Below the pieces are notes generated by a model. That model was not told where the DNA came from. It saw only the letters and a program-made list of their open reading frames with translations, and searched no databases. DNA of 8,343 nucleotides from Myxococcales bacterium. GTDB lineage: Bacteria; Myxococcota; Myxococcia; Myxococcales; Anaeromyxobacteraceae. The stretch is taken from NCBI GenBank assembly GCA_021784495.1, contig JAJXSQ010000080.1, positions 1 through 8,343 of the forward strand, read 5' to 3'. Of this stretch, positions 1 to 5,164 are shown piece after piece. Within the stretch, counting starts at the first letter, position 1. Each line of letters begins with the position of its first letter. The translations under genes and the position numbers were made by a program.

Positions 1-48
1 CGTAGGGGCTGGCCAGGCGCCCCGGATGGGCGGGATTGCGTCCTGCGC

Positions 49-70
49 GGAAGTGCACATGGTCACTTCC
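49..70 (+). promoter_or_regulatory. Inverted repeat next to the lipoprotein ribosome binding site
   Basis: GGAAGTG (49-55) and CACTTCC (64-70) form a perfect 7-base inverted repeat around an 8-base loop. It ends one base before the GGAGG ribosome binding site (72-76). In RNA it would be a hairpin against the Shine-Dalgarno sequence; in DNA it could be an operator. No T-run follows, so an intrinsic terminator is less likely. The repeat is seen; its role is inferred. Confidence 0.35.
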
Positions 71-84
71 CGGAGGAATTCCCA

Positions 85-333
85 TTGAAACCTCTCATCC
101 GCGGAGCCGCTCTCGCCCTCGGGATCACCGCCGCCGCAGGGTGCGGCTCCTCGGGTGGTTCGACGGCCCCCGCCACCTCGGCCCAGGCGGTCGCGGCCGG
201 AGCCACCCTGGCGTCGAGCGCGCACTACCGGCTGCTCGCGGTGGTCGGTGAACCGGTGAACGGCGGCGGCGCGAGCTCCGCCCACTATCGACTGCAGGGC
301 GGCGTCGTCGGCGCCCTGGGGAGCCTGCCATGA
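85..333 (+). CDS. Small lipoprotein with duplicated ASSAHYRL segment
   Basis: An 82-residue protein, predicted to be exported and lipid-anchored. The TTG start at 85 is chosen because GGAGG lies 8 bases upstream (72-76) and because it gives a proper signal peptide: K2 and R6, a hydrophobic stretch, then a lipobox ending A-A-G-Cys20. A Ser/Gly/Ala-rich linker follows. ASSAHYRL then occurs twice, at residues 43-50 and 63-70, each followed by a VVG-type stretch. This resembles the 'SSxxYRLxGxVG' repeats I know from secreted proteins of deltaproteobacteria and planctomycetes, here in a very short form. The stop overlaps the start of the next gene (ATGA, 330-333), so the two are probably translationally coupled and may act together at the surface. 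I do not know a function. The gene is likely real because RBS, signal peptide, lipobox and coupling agree. Confidence 0.72.
   Translation: MKPLIRGAALALGITAAAGCGSSGGSTAPATSAQAVAAGATLASSAHYRLLAVVGEPVNGGGASSAHYRLQGGVVGALGSLP
211..294 (+). repeat. Two protein-level repeats (ASSAHYRL) within the lipoprotein
   Basis: Codons 43-50 (211-234) and 63-70 (271-294) encode the same eight residues but differ in five of eight codons. At both serines the codon family is swapped (TCG/AGC against AGC/TCC). The protein repeat is therefore old or selected, not a fresh DNA duplication. Confidence 0.75.
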
Positions 334-1028
334 AGACCCTCCGCCGCACCGTCGTCGCCGCGCTCGCCGCCGCCGCGCTCCTCGGGGACCCGGCCGACGC
401 CGGCGCCACCCCGGTCACCAGCGTCCCGCCGACGGTCGGCTACCAGGGGCGGCTCACCGACGCGTCCGGCCACCCCATCGACGCGACGGTGAGCGTCACC
501 TTCGCCGTCTACGGCGCCCCCACGGGCGGGACGCCCCTCTGGACCGAGACCCAGAGCGTGGCCTTCGCGAACGGGTACTTCGCGGTCCAGCTCGGCGACA
601 CGACCCCCCTCGGCACCACCTTCGCCGGGGCGCCCCGTTACCTGGGGGTGGCGGTCGGCGCCGACCCCGAGATGACGCCGCGCGCGACGATCGGGAGCGT
701 CCCGTACGCGCTCGCGGCGGCGTCGGCGCTCTCGGCGCCCCCGGACGGGCGGTTCGGCGCGAGCACCAGCCTCGCGGCGGCCGGCAACGGCGCGACCTGC
801 ACCCTGGGCGCCGTCTGGCTCACCGCCGGCTCGGTCGCGGCCGGCACGCCGGCCGCGGGCCAGCTCCTCTCCATCTCGGCGAACGCCGCGCTCTTCTCGC
901 TCATCGGAACGACCTACGGCGGCGACGGCGTCAACAACTTCGCGCTGCCCGACCTCCGCGGCGCGGCGCCCAACGGCCTCACCTACGTCATCTGCGCCAC
1001 GACGGGGGTCTACCCCGCGCGCAGCTAG
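330..1028 (+). CDS. Secreted fibre protein with C-terminal phage tail-collar domain
   Basis: A 232-residue protein, probably exported. Residues 1-25 form a Sec signal peptide (K2, R5, R6, an Ala/Leu-rich core, cleavage probably near ADA-GA). Residues 34-130 match the N-terminal module common in secreted bacterial fibre proteins: 'YQGRLTDASGHPID', then a 'VTFAVYGAPTGGTPLWTE' strand, 'GYFAVQLGD', and 'PRATIGSVPYALAA'. Residues 157-232 match the phage tail collar family: 'LLSISANAALFSLIGTTYGGDGVN', 'FALPDLRG', and an ending 'YVICATTGVYPARS' like the 'GxxPSR' end usual in this family. Cys157 and Cys222 could form a disulfide. Collar domains trimerise in phage tails, so a trimeric surface fibre is a reasonable inference. 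The start overlaps the stop of the lipoprotein gene (ATGA), pointing to coordinated synthesis. No other phage genes are near, so this is more likely a cellular fibre protein than a prophage remnant. Domain call strong, biological role unknown. Confidence 0.85.
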   Translation: MKTLRRTVVAALAAAALLGDPADAGATPVTSVPPTVGYQGRLTDASGHPIDATVSVTFAVYGAPTGGTPLWTETQSVAFANGYFAVQLGDTTPLGTTFAGAPRYLGVAVGADPEMTPRATIGSVPYALAAASALSAPPDGRFGASTSLAAAGNGATCTLGAVWLTAGSVAAGTPAAGQLLSISANAALFSLIGTTYGGDGVNNFALPDLRGAAPNGLTYVICATTGVYPARS

Positions 1029-1084
1029 CGGCGGGGCGGGCGGGCGCCGGCCCGGCGGCCCGGGGGGCGCAGCGGGGACGCCGG

Positions 1085-1570
1085 CTAGCGGATCCCGTCG
1101 TCGCAGACGCAGAGGTTCGTCACCTGGTCGCTCGAGGCGCAGGTCCCGAGGGGCGCGCCCGAGAGGCACCCGCACCGCTCCGGGAGCGCGCAGCTCGCGG
1201 GGATGGGCTGGCAGGTGATGGGCGGCGGCGCCTGCACCGCCGGCCCGCCGATCTCCACGACGCAGGCGTCGTCGCCGCCGCCGGGGCAGGCGCAGGCCGC
1301 CGACCCGGCGACGCCACCGCCGCCGGAGGCGATCGGGGTGCGGGAGCACCAGCCCGCCGGGCAGGGGGCGCCGACCAGGCAGGCGCGGGTGTTCGGATAC
1401 CAGGAGCAGCCCTGGGAGTCGGCGCGACAGGTCGTCGGGTCCTGGTGGAGGGCGCAGGTGTCGCCGGAGAGGGTGGGGCTCGCCGAGGAGCCGCGGGGCG
1501 CCGGCGCGGCCCCGCCGCAGGCGGTCAGGAGGACCAGCGCCACTGGAGCCGAAGCGGAGAACCACGCCAT
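1085..1570 (-). CDS. Cysteine-rich predicted lipoprotein
   Basis: A 161-residue protein on the minus strand. The ATG at 1570 is chosen because it is preceded by GCGAGG and starts a hydrophobic segment (residues 8-15) ending in the lipobox L15-T16-A17-Cys18. The frame is open further upstream, but that stretch is Arg/Pro/Ala-rich and lacks a signal. The signal has no Lys or Arg in its n-region, which is unusual. After a short Ala/Pro/Ser linker the mature part (from about residue 39) holds 16 further cysteines, in spacings such as C-x8-C-x6-C-x8-C and C-x-C pairs. This suggests a disulfide-knotted domain outside the cytoplasm. A Gly-rich stretch (residues 83-90) and a Pro-rich stretch (115-118) separate cysteine groups. 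Such lipoproteins are common in myxobacteria and mostly without known function. It converges on the fibre gene with 56 bases between the stops. Confidence 0.72.
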   Translation of the reverse strand: MAWFSASAPVALVLLTACGGAAPAPRGSSASPTLSGDTCALHQDPTTCRADSQGCSWYPNTRACLVGAPCPAGWCSRTPIASGGGGVAGSAACACPGGGDDACVVEIGGPAVQAPPPITCQPIPASCALPERCGCLSGAPLGTCASSDQVTNLCVCDDGIR

Positions 1571-1585
1571 CGCGACCTCGCCGCG

Positions 1586-1591
1586 ACTATA
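1586..1591 (-). promoter_or_regulatory. Possible -10 box for the cysteine-rich lipoprotein
   Basis: The minus strand reads TATAGT, five of six matches to TATAAT and the only A/T-rich patch in the 194-base gap. Transcription from it would begin about 9 bases before the ATG, a very short leader, and no good -35 box lies 16-18 bases upstream. Weak call. Confidence 0.22.
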
Positions 1592-1764
1592 GCGGGGCGT
1601 GGCCCGGGCGCCACGGTCCTCCCGGGGGCGGGCGGTCCGACCGGCGGCGCGCCCGGGGATCCGCTCCCGGCGCCCCGCCGTTGCCGGTGCGGCGGCGCCG
1701 TGCGAACGTCGCCCCCGCGCCGCCGCCGATCGCGCGAGGCCGCTCACCGCGAGGAGGACTCCCC

Positions 1765-2766
1765 ATGGACCACCGCCGGCTCGGAGAGACCGGGCTCACC
1801 GTCTCCCGCATCTGCCTCGGCTGCATGAGCTACGGGGATCCCGCCGCGGCGGTGCCCGGCTCCCCGCTGCGCTGGGAGTGGGCGCTGCGCGAGGACGAGG
1901 CCCGACCCTTCTTCCGGCGCGCGCTCGAGCTCGGCGTCAACTTCTTCGACACCGCCAACGTCTACTCGGTCGGGGCGAGCGAGGAGATCACCGGCCGCGC
2001 CCTCCGCGACTTCGCGCGCCGCGAGGAGGTGGTCATCGCCACCAAGGTCTGGGGGGTGATGCGCCCCGGCCCGAACGGCGGCGGCCTCTCGCGCAAGGCG
2101 ATCCTCCACGAGATCGACGCGAGCCTGCGGCGGCTGGGGACCGACCACGTCGACCTCTACCAGATCCACCGCTGGGACCCCGCCACGCCGATCGAGGAGA
2201 CGATGGAGGCGCTCCACGACGTCGTCCGGGCGGGGAAGGCGCGCTACCTGGGCGCCTCGTCCATGCACGCCTGGCAGTTCGCCAAGGCGCAGCACGTCGC
2301 CGAGCGCAACGGCTGGACGCGCTTCGTGTCGATGCAGGGCCACCACAACCTCCTCTACCGCGAGGAGGAGCGGGAGATGGTCCCCCTCTGCCGCGACCAG
2401 GGGGTGGGGCTCATCCCCTGGAGCCCGCTGGCGCGCGGGCACCTGGCGCGCCCGCCGGGCGCGAGCGGGACCCGGCGGTCCGAGACGGACGCCTTCGGCA
2501 GGTCGCTCTACGGGACGATCGCCGAGGCGGACCGGCGGGTGCTGGCCGAGGTCGACCGGATCGCCAGGTCGCGGGGGCTGCCGCACGCGCAGATCGCGCT
2601 CGCCTGGCTCCTCCAGAAGGACGGGGTGACGGCCCCCATCGTCGGCGCGACGCGGATGGAGCACCTCGAGACCGCGGTGGCGGCGCTCGGGGTGCGGCTC
2701 ACCGCCGAGGAGGTCGCGGCCCTGGAGGCGCCCTACGTCGCGCACCCGATCGCCGGCTTCGCCTGA
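1765..2766 (+). CDS. yajO: Aldo/keto reductase, YajO-like
   Basis: A 333-residue cytoplasmic NADP-dependent oxidoreductase of the aldo/keto reductase superfamily, complete and of normal length. The ATG at 1765 is chosen because GAGGAGG (1751-1757) lies 7 bases upstream and the family's usual N-terminus ('RRLGxTGLxVSRICLGCMSYG') starts right there. The catalytic tetrad is intact: Asp62 and Tyr67 (in FFDTANVYS), Lys94 (IATK) and His135 (LYQIH). Cofactor-binding stretches are also present: GASS (163-166), Q191, PWSPLARG (218-225) and IVGATRMEHLE (292-302). From memory, 'CLGCM', 'RALRDFARREEVVIATKV', 'GASSMHA', 'REEEREM' and the ending 'HPIAGF' resemble Escherichia coli YajO, reported to act in a side route to 1-deoxyxylulose 5-phosphate. 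The real substrate here cannot be read from sequence; a general carbonyl reductase role is equally possible. It stands alone, convergent to the histidine kinase gene. Confidence 0.93.
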   Translation: MDHRRLGETGLTVSRICLGCMSYGDPAAAVPGSPLRWEWALREDEARPFFRRALELGVNFFDTANVYSVGASEEITGRALRDFARREEVVIATKVWGVMRPGPNGGGLSRKAILHEIDASLRRLGTDHVDLYQIHRWDPATPIEETMEALHDVVRAGKARYLGASSMHAWQFAKAQHVAERNGWTRFVSMQGHHNLLYREEEREMVPLCRDQGVGLIPWSPLARGHLARPPGASGTRRSETDAFGRSLYGTIAEADRRVLAEVDRIARSRGLPHAQIALAWLLQKDGVTAPIVGATRMEHLETAVAALGVRLTAEEVAALEAPYVAHPIAGFA

Positions 2767-2793
2767 AAGGCGCCGTCGCCGGCCCCCGGCCGA

Positions 2794-4788
2794 TCACCGG
2801 CCCCCGGGCGCGTCGCCCGGGTCGGCCGGCCCGCGGCGCGCGGCGAGGACGCGGCCGACCTCCTCGCGGAGCTGGCGCGGGTCGTAGGGCTTGACCAGCG
2901 CCCCCGCGAAGCCGTGCGCGGCGGGGTCGACCAGGACCGGGTCGCTGGAGAAGCCCGAGGAGACGATGGCCCGGATCGCCGGATCGATGCGCCGCAGCGC
3001 CGCCAGCGTCTCCGGCCCGCCCTCCCCGCCGGGGATCGTCAGGTCGAGGAGCACGACGTCGAAGGGCGCCCCGTCCCGCGCGCGCGCCTCGAAGAGGGCG
3101 AGCGCCTCCTCGCTCCCCCGCACCGCGTGCACCTCGCAGCCGATGGCGCGGAGGCTCCGGACGGCGGCGCTCCGGATGAGCTCCTCGTCGTCCACGATCA
3201 GCACGCGGCCGCCGGCCGACGCCGCGCGCTCCCGCAGGACCCCGGCCCCGGACGCCTCGCCCGGCCGCGCCGGGAGGAGGACGTCGAACCGCGTCCCCCG
3301 CTCCCGCTCCCGCGGCCGCGCCTCGATCCGGCCGTCGTGCCGCGCCAGGATCGACTGGCAGACGGCGAGGCCGAGGCCGCTCCCCGTCGCCTTGGTGGTG
3401 AAGAACGGCTCGAAGATCCGCGCCCGCAGCGCCGCCGGGATCCCGGGGCCGTCGTCCTCGATGCGGAGGAGGGCGTAGCTCCCCCCGGGGAGCTCGTGCT
3501 CGTTCCCGGGATCGAGGACGACGTTCGCGCCTCCGATGATCAGGGTGCCGCCCTTCGGCATCGCCTCCACCGCGTTGATCACCACGTTCTGGACGACCTG
3601 GCCGAGCTGGCCGGGATCGACGACGGCGTGCCACAGGTCCGTCGGCAGCTCGAACCGGCAGGCGCCCCGCCACCCGCGGGTGCAGAACTCGGCCGTCTCG
3701 CGCACCACCGCGGCGAGGTCGGTGAGCTGCTTCGCCGGCGCGCCGCCCTTGGCGAAGGTGAGCAGCTGCTGCGTCAGCCCCCGGGCGCGCCGCGCCGCGC
3801 CGCCGGCCTCGCCGAGCAGCTCGGCGACCGCCCCCTCCGGCTGCTCCTCGAGCGCCAGCGCGAGGTTGGCCAGCACCCCGGTGAGCAGGTTGTTGAAGTC
3901 GTGGGCGATCCCGCCGGCGACCACCGCCAGCGCCTCGAGCCGCTGCGCCCCGGCCAGCGCCGCGTCGCGCCGCTCCGTCTCGGTCACGTCGCGGAAGACG
4001 AGGACCACCCCGACCGTCTCGCTGCGGGCGTTGTGGATCGGGGCGCCGCTGTCGGCGATGGCCCGCTCGGTCCCGTCCCGGGCGATGAGCAGGGTGTGGT
4101 TGGCCAGGGCGACGACCTTCCCGGAGCCCAGCACCTTCGAGACCGGGTCCTCGCAGGGGGCGCGCGTCCCGGCGTGGACGATCCGGAAGACCCGGGACAG
4201 GGGCTGGCCGACCGCCTCCGCGGCCTTCCAGCCGGTGAGCTGCTCCGCCACCCGGTTGAAGACCTGGATCCGCGCCTCGGTGTCGGTGGCGATGACCGCG
4301 TCGCCGATGCTGCGGACGGTGACCGCGAGCCGCTCGCGCTCGGTGGCGGCGCGCGCCTCGCCCGCCTCGGCCCGCTGCCGGGCCCGCACCTGGACGCTCG
4401 TCTCGATCACCGTCACCAGCACCCCCGGCCGGCCCGCGTCGTCCACGGGGAGCCGCTGGTAGGTGAAGCTGAAGAAGCGCTCCTCCGCCGCGCCGGCGCC
4501 GCCCCGGGCCACCTGGAGCGCCATGTCGTCGGCGTGGAACGGCGTCCCGGTCTCCACCACCCGGCGCAGGAGCGGGAGCACCACCGCGGCCAGGTCCGGC
4601 CAGGCCTCGGCCACCGTCTGCCCGACGAACCGGCGGGTCGGATCGATCGCCTGGTAGGCGGGGTTGACCAGCTCGAAGAGGAAGTCGTCGCCGCGGAGGA
4701 CGGCGATGCCGGCCGGCACCGCGTCGAGGACGTCGCGGAGGAGCTGCTGCGACGGCAACCCGGGCCCGAGCAGCGCTGCGCCGGTCAT
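2794..4788 (-). CDS. Soluble hybrid histidine kinase: PAS-PAS-HisKA-HATPase-receiver
   Basis: A 664-residue two-component sensor kinase with no signal peptide or membrane segment, so it should sense a cytoplasmic cue. The ATG at 4788 is chosen because GGAGGAGG lies about 8 bases upstream; the open frame runs on but is Arg/Pro-rich and not protein-like. Domains: PAS 1 (about 15-130), a short charged helix (133-152), PAS 2 (about 153-270), the dimerisation helix with the phosphoacceptor His296 in GGIAHDFNNLL, and the ATPase domain with N-box Asn405 (NVVINAVEAM), G1 Asp446-Gly-Pro-Gly449, F-box FEPFFTTK (459-466) and G2 GSGLGL (469-474). The receiver domain (about 527-650) has the acidic pair Asp533/Asp534, phosphoacceptor Asp582 (LLDLTIPGG), Ser610 and Lys633. 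All key residues are intact. The protein ends at the receiver with no DNA-binding or enzymatic output, so phosphotransfer to another protein is expected. It is divergent from the NTF2-PAS gene, a possible partner. The ligand is unknown. Confidence 0.93.
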   Translation of the reverse strand: MTGAALLGPGLPSQQLLRDVLDAVPAGIAVLRGDDFLFELVNPAYQAIDPTRRFVGQTVAEAWPDLAAVVLPLLRRVVETGTPFHADDMALQVARGGAGAAEERFFSFTYQRLPVDDAGRPGVLVTVIETSVQVRARQRAEAGEARAATERERLAVTVRSIGDAVIATDTEARIQVFNRVAEQLTGWKAAEAVGQPLSRVFRIVHAGTRAPCEDPVSKVLGSGKVVALANHTLLIARDGTERAIADSGAPIHNARSETVGVVLVFRDVTETERRDAALAGAQRLEALAVVAGGIAHDFNNLLTGVLANLALALEEQPEGAVAELLGEAGGAARRARGLTQQLLTFAKGGAPAKQLTDLAAVVRETAEFCTRGWRGACRFELPTDLWHAVVDPGQLGQVVQNVVINAVEAMPKGGTLIIGGANVVLDPGNEHELPGGSYALLRIEDDGPGIPAALRARIFEPFFTTKATGSGLGLAVCQSILARHDGRIEARPRERERGTRFDVLLPARPGEASGAGVLRERAASAGGRVLIVDDEELIRSAAVRSLRAIGCEVHAVRGSEEALALFEARARDGAPFDVVLLDLTIPGGEGGPETLAALRRIDPAIRAIVSSGFSSDPVLVDPAAHGFAGALVKPYDPRQLREEVGRVLAARRGPADPGDAPGGR
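2803..2821. terminator. GC hairpin at the convergent gene ends (possible terminator)
   Basis: CCCGGGC (2803-2809) and GCCCGGG (2815-2821) form a perfect 7-base stem with a 5-base loop. It lies 37 bases past the aldo/keto reductase stop and inside the last codons of the histidine kinase gene. A smaller stem, GCCGG/CCGGC, lies at 2778-2790. Neither has a T-run, so termination is only a possibility, by a hairpin or Rho-assisted mechanism. Confidence 0.28.
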
Positions 4789-4836
4789 CGCCGCCACCTC
4801 CTCCCGCCTCCCGCGCGGACCGCGTGGGGACGGCGA

Positions 4837-4865
4837 ATGATCCTGTTCACCGCGAGGAATTGCAA
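4837..4865 (-). promoter_or_regulatory. Candidate sigma70 promoter of the histidine kinase gene
   Basis: On the minus strand TTGCAA (4860-4865, four of six matches to TTGACA) is followed after exactly 17 bases by GATCAT (4837-4842, four of six to TATAAT). It sits in a locally A/T-richer patch. Transcription would start near 4830, about 42 bases before the ATG, leaving room for the ribosome binding site. Matches are only moderate. Confidence 0.35.
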
Positions 4866-4878
4866 GCGGAGCGCCGGT

Positions 4879-4893
4879 GCGGAGATTCTCCGC
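4879..4893. promoter_or_regulatory. Perfect 15-base palindrome upstream of the kinase promoter
   Basis: GCGGAGATTCTCCGC is a perfect 7+1+7 inverted repeat. Its centre lies about 56 bases upstream of the kinase's predicted transcription start, a common position for an activator site. The symmetry is seen; a binding protein is inferred. Confidence 0.35.
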
Positions 4894-4898
4894 TGCCC

Positions 4899-4934
4899 GG
4901 ATCGCGGGCGCGGCGCCCGGATCCCTGCGGATCC
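4899..4934. repeat. Helically phased GGATC boxes
   Basis: GGATC occurs at 4899, 4919 and 4929, spaced 20 and 10 bases, so all three lie on one face of the helix. The first two are parts of an identical 8-mer, CCCGGATC (4896-4903, 4916-4923). The last two form the dyad GGATCCCTGCGGATCC (4919-4934). This could be a multi-site operator or chance. Confidence 0.35.
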
Positions 4935-5149
4935 ACGCGGCGGGTGGCGCGGCGGGCGCGGTCGATCGCCGGCGAGGTGGGCGGCGGGGCCACATGTCGC
5001 CGGAGACGCTCCGTCCGCCCCGTCCCCGGGTCCCCTGCGAGGCGGCCGTCCTCGGGCGCTCAGCGGGCCGGCGTCTTCGAGGCTCCCTCCACCGCCCCGG
5101 GGTCCCCTTGCGCCGGCGATCCGGACCCGGCACGCTGCGGTCCAGCAGT

Positions 5150-5158
5150 GGGGGGGGG
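5150..5158 (+). repeat. Run of nine G before the NTF2-PAS start codon
   Basis: Nine consecutive G end 6 bases before the ATG at 5165, where the ribosome binding site should be; no normal GGAGG is present. Such mononucleotide runs can slip in replication. The run is seen; any switching is inferred. Confidence 0.7.
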
Positions 5159-5164
5159 ACACGG

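Larger units (their letters stand above)
4789..5164. other. Divergent intergenic region between the two signalling genes
   Basis: These 376 bases separate the outward-reading kinase and NTF2-PAS genes. I see the kinase ribosome binding site and candidate promoter (4837-4865), a palindrome (4879-4893), a 6-base stem CGGGCG/CGCCCG (4905-4919), phased GGATC boxes (4899-4934) and a G9 run (5150-5158). I find no convincing promoter for the plus-strand gene and no small gene with a ribosome binding site. The frame of the plus-strand gene is open through much of the region, so a longer N-terminus (for example from the ATG at 4994) cannot be fully excluded, though the translated text is Arg/Pro-rich and not protein-like. 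Confidence 0.6.

Noticed and set aside
330..1028. Prophage remnant, because of the tail-collar domain
   Set aside because: The protein has a signal peptide and a non-phage N-terminal module. No integrase, capsid, portal or lysis gene is nearby.
1038..1066. Bidirectional terminator between the convergent fibre and cysteine-rich genes
   Set aside because: Only a 5-base stem (1041-1045 / 1050-1054) in near-pure G/C sequence, with no T-run; not distinguishable from composition.
285..1565. 426-codon open frame on the minus strand
   Set aside because: Covers the fibre gene antisense and the cysteine-rich gene in another frame. The translation is Arg-rich and featureless, unlike the two clear secreted proteins.
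1744..2745. 333-codon open frame antisense to the aldo/keto reductase
   Set aside because: Mirrors the codon structure of the reductase, lacks motifs, and the reductase has an intact catalytic tetrad and a ribosome binding site.
5127..5146. Sigma54 promoter before the NTF2-PAS gene (GGCACG)
   Set aside because: The -24-like GG is present but the -12 GC is missing at the required distance (TC at 5141-5142).
4994..5164. Longer N-terminus of the NTF2-PAS protein from the ATG at 4994
   Set aside because: The frame is open but the added sequence is Arg/Pro-rich and unlike a domain or signal peptide. The NTF2-like fold begins just after the ATG at 5165.
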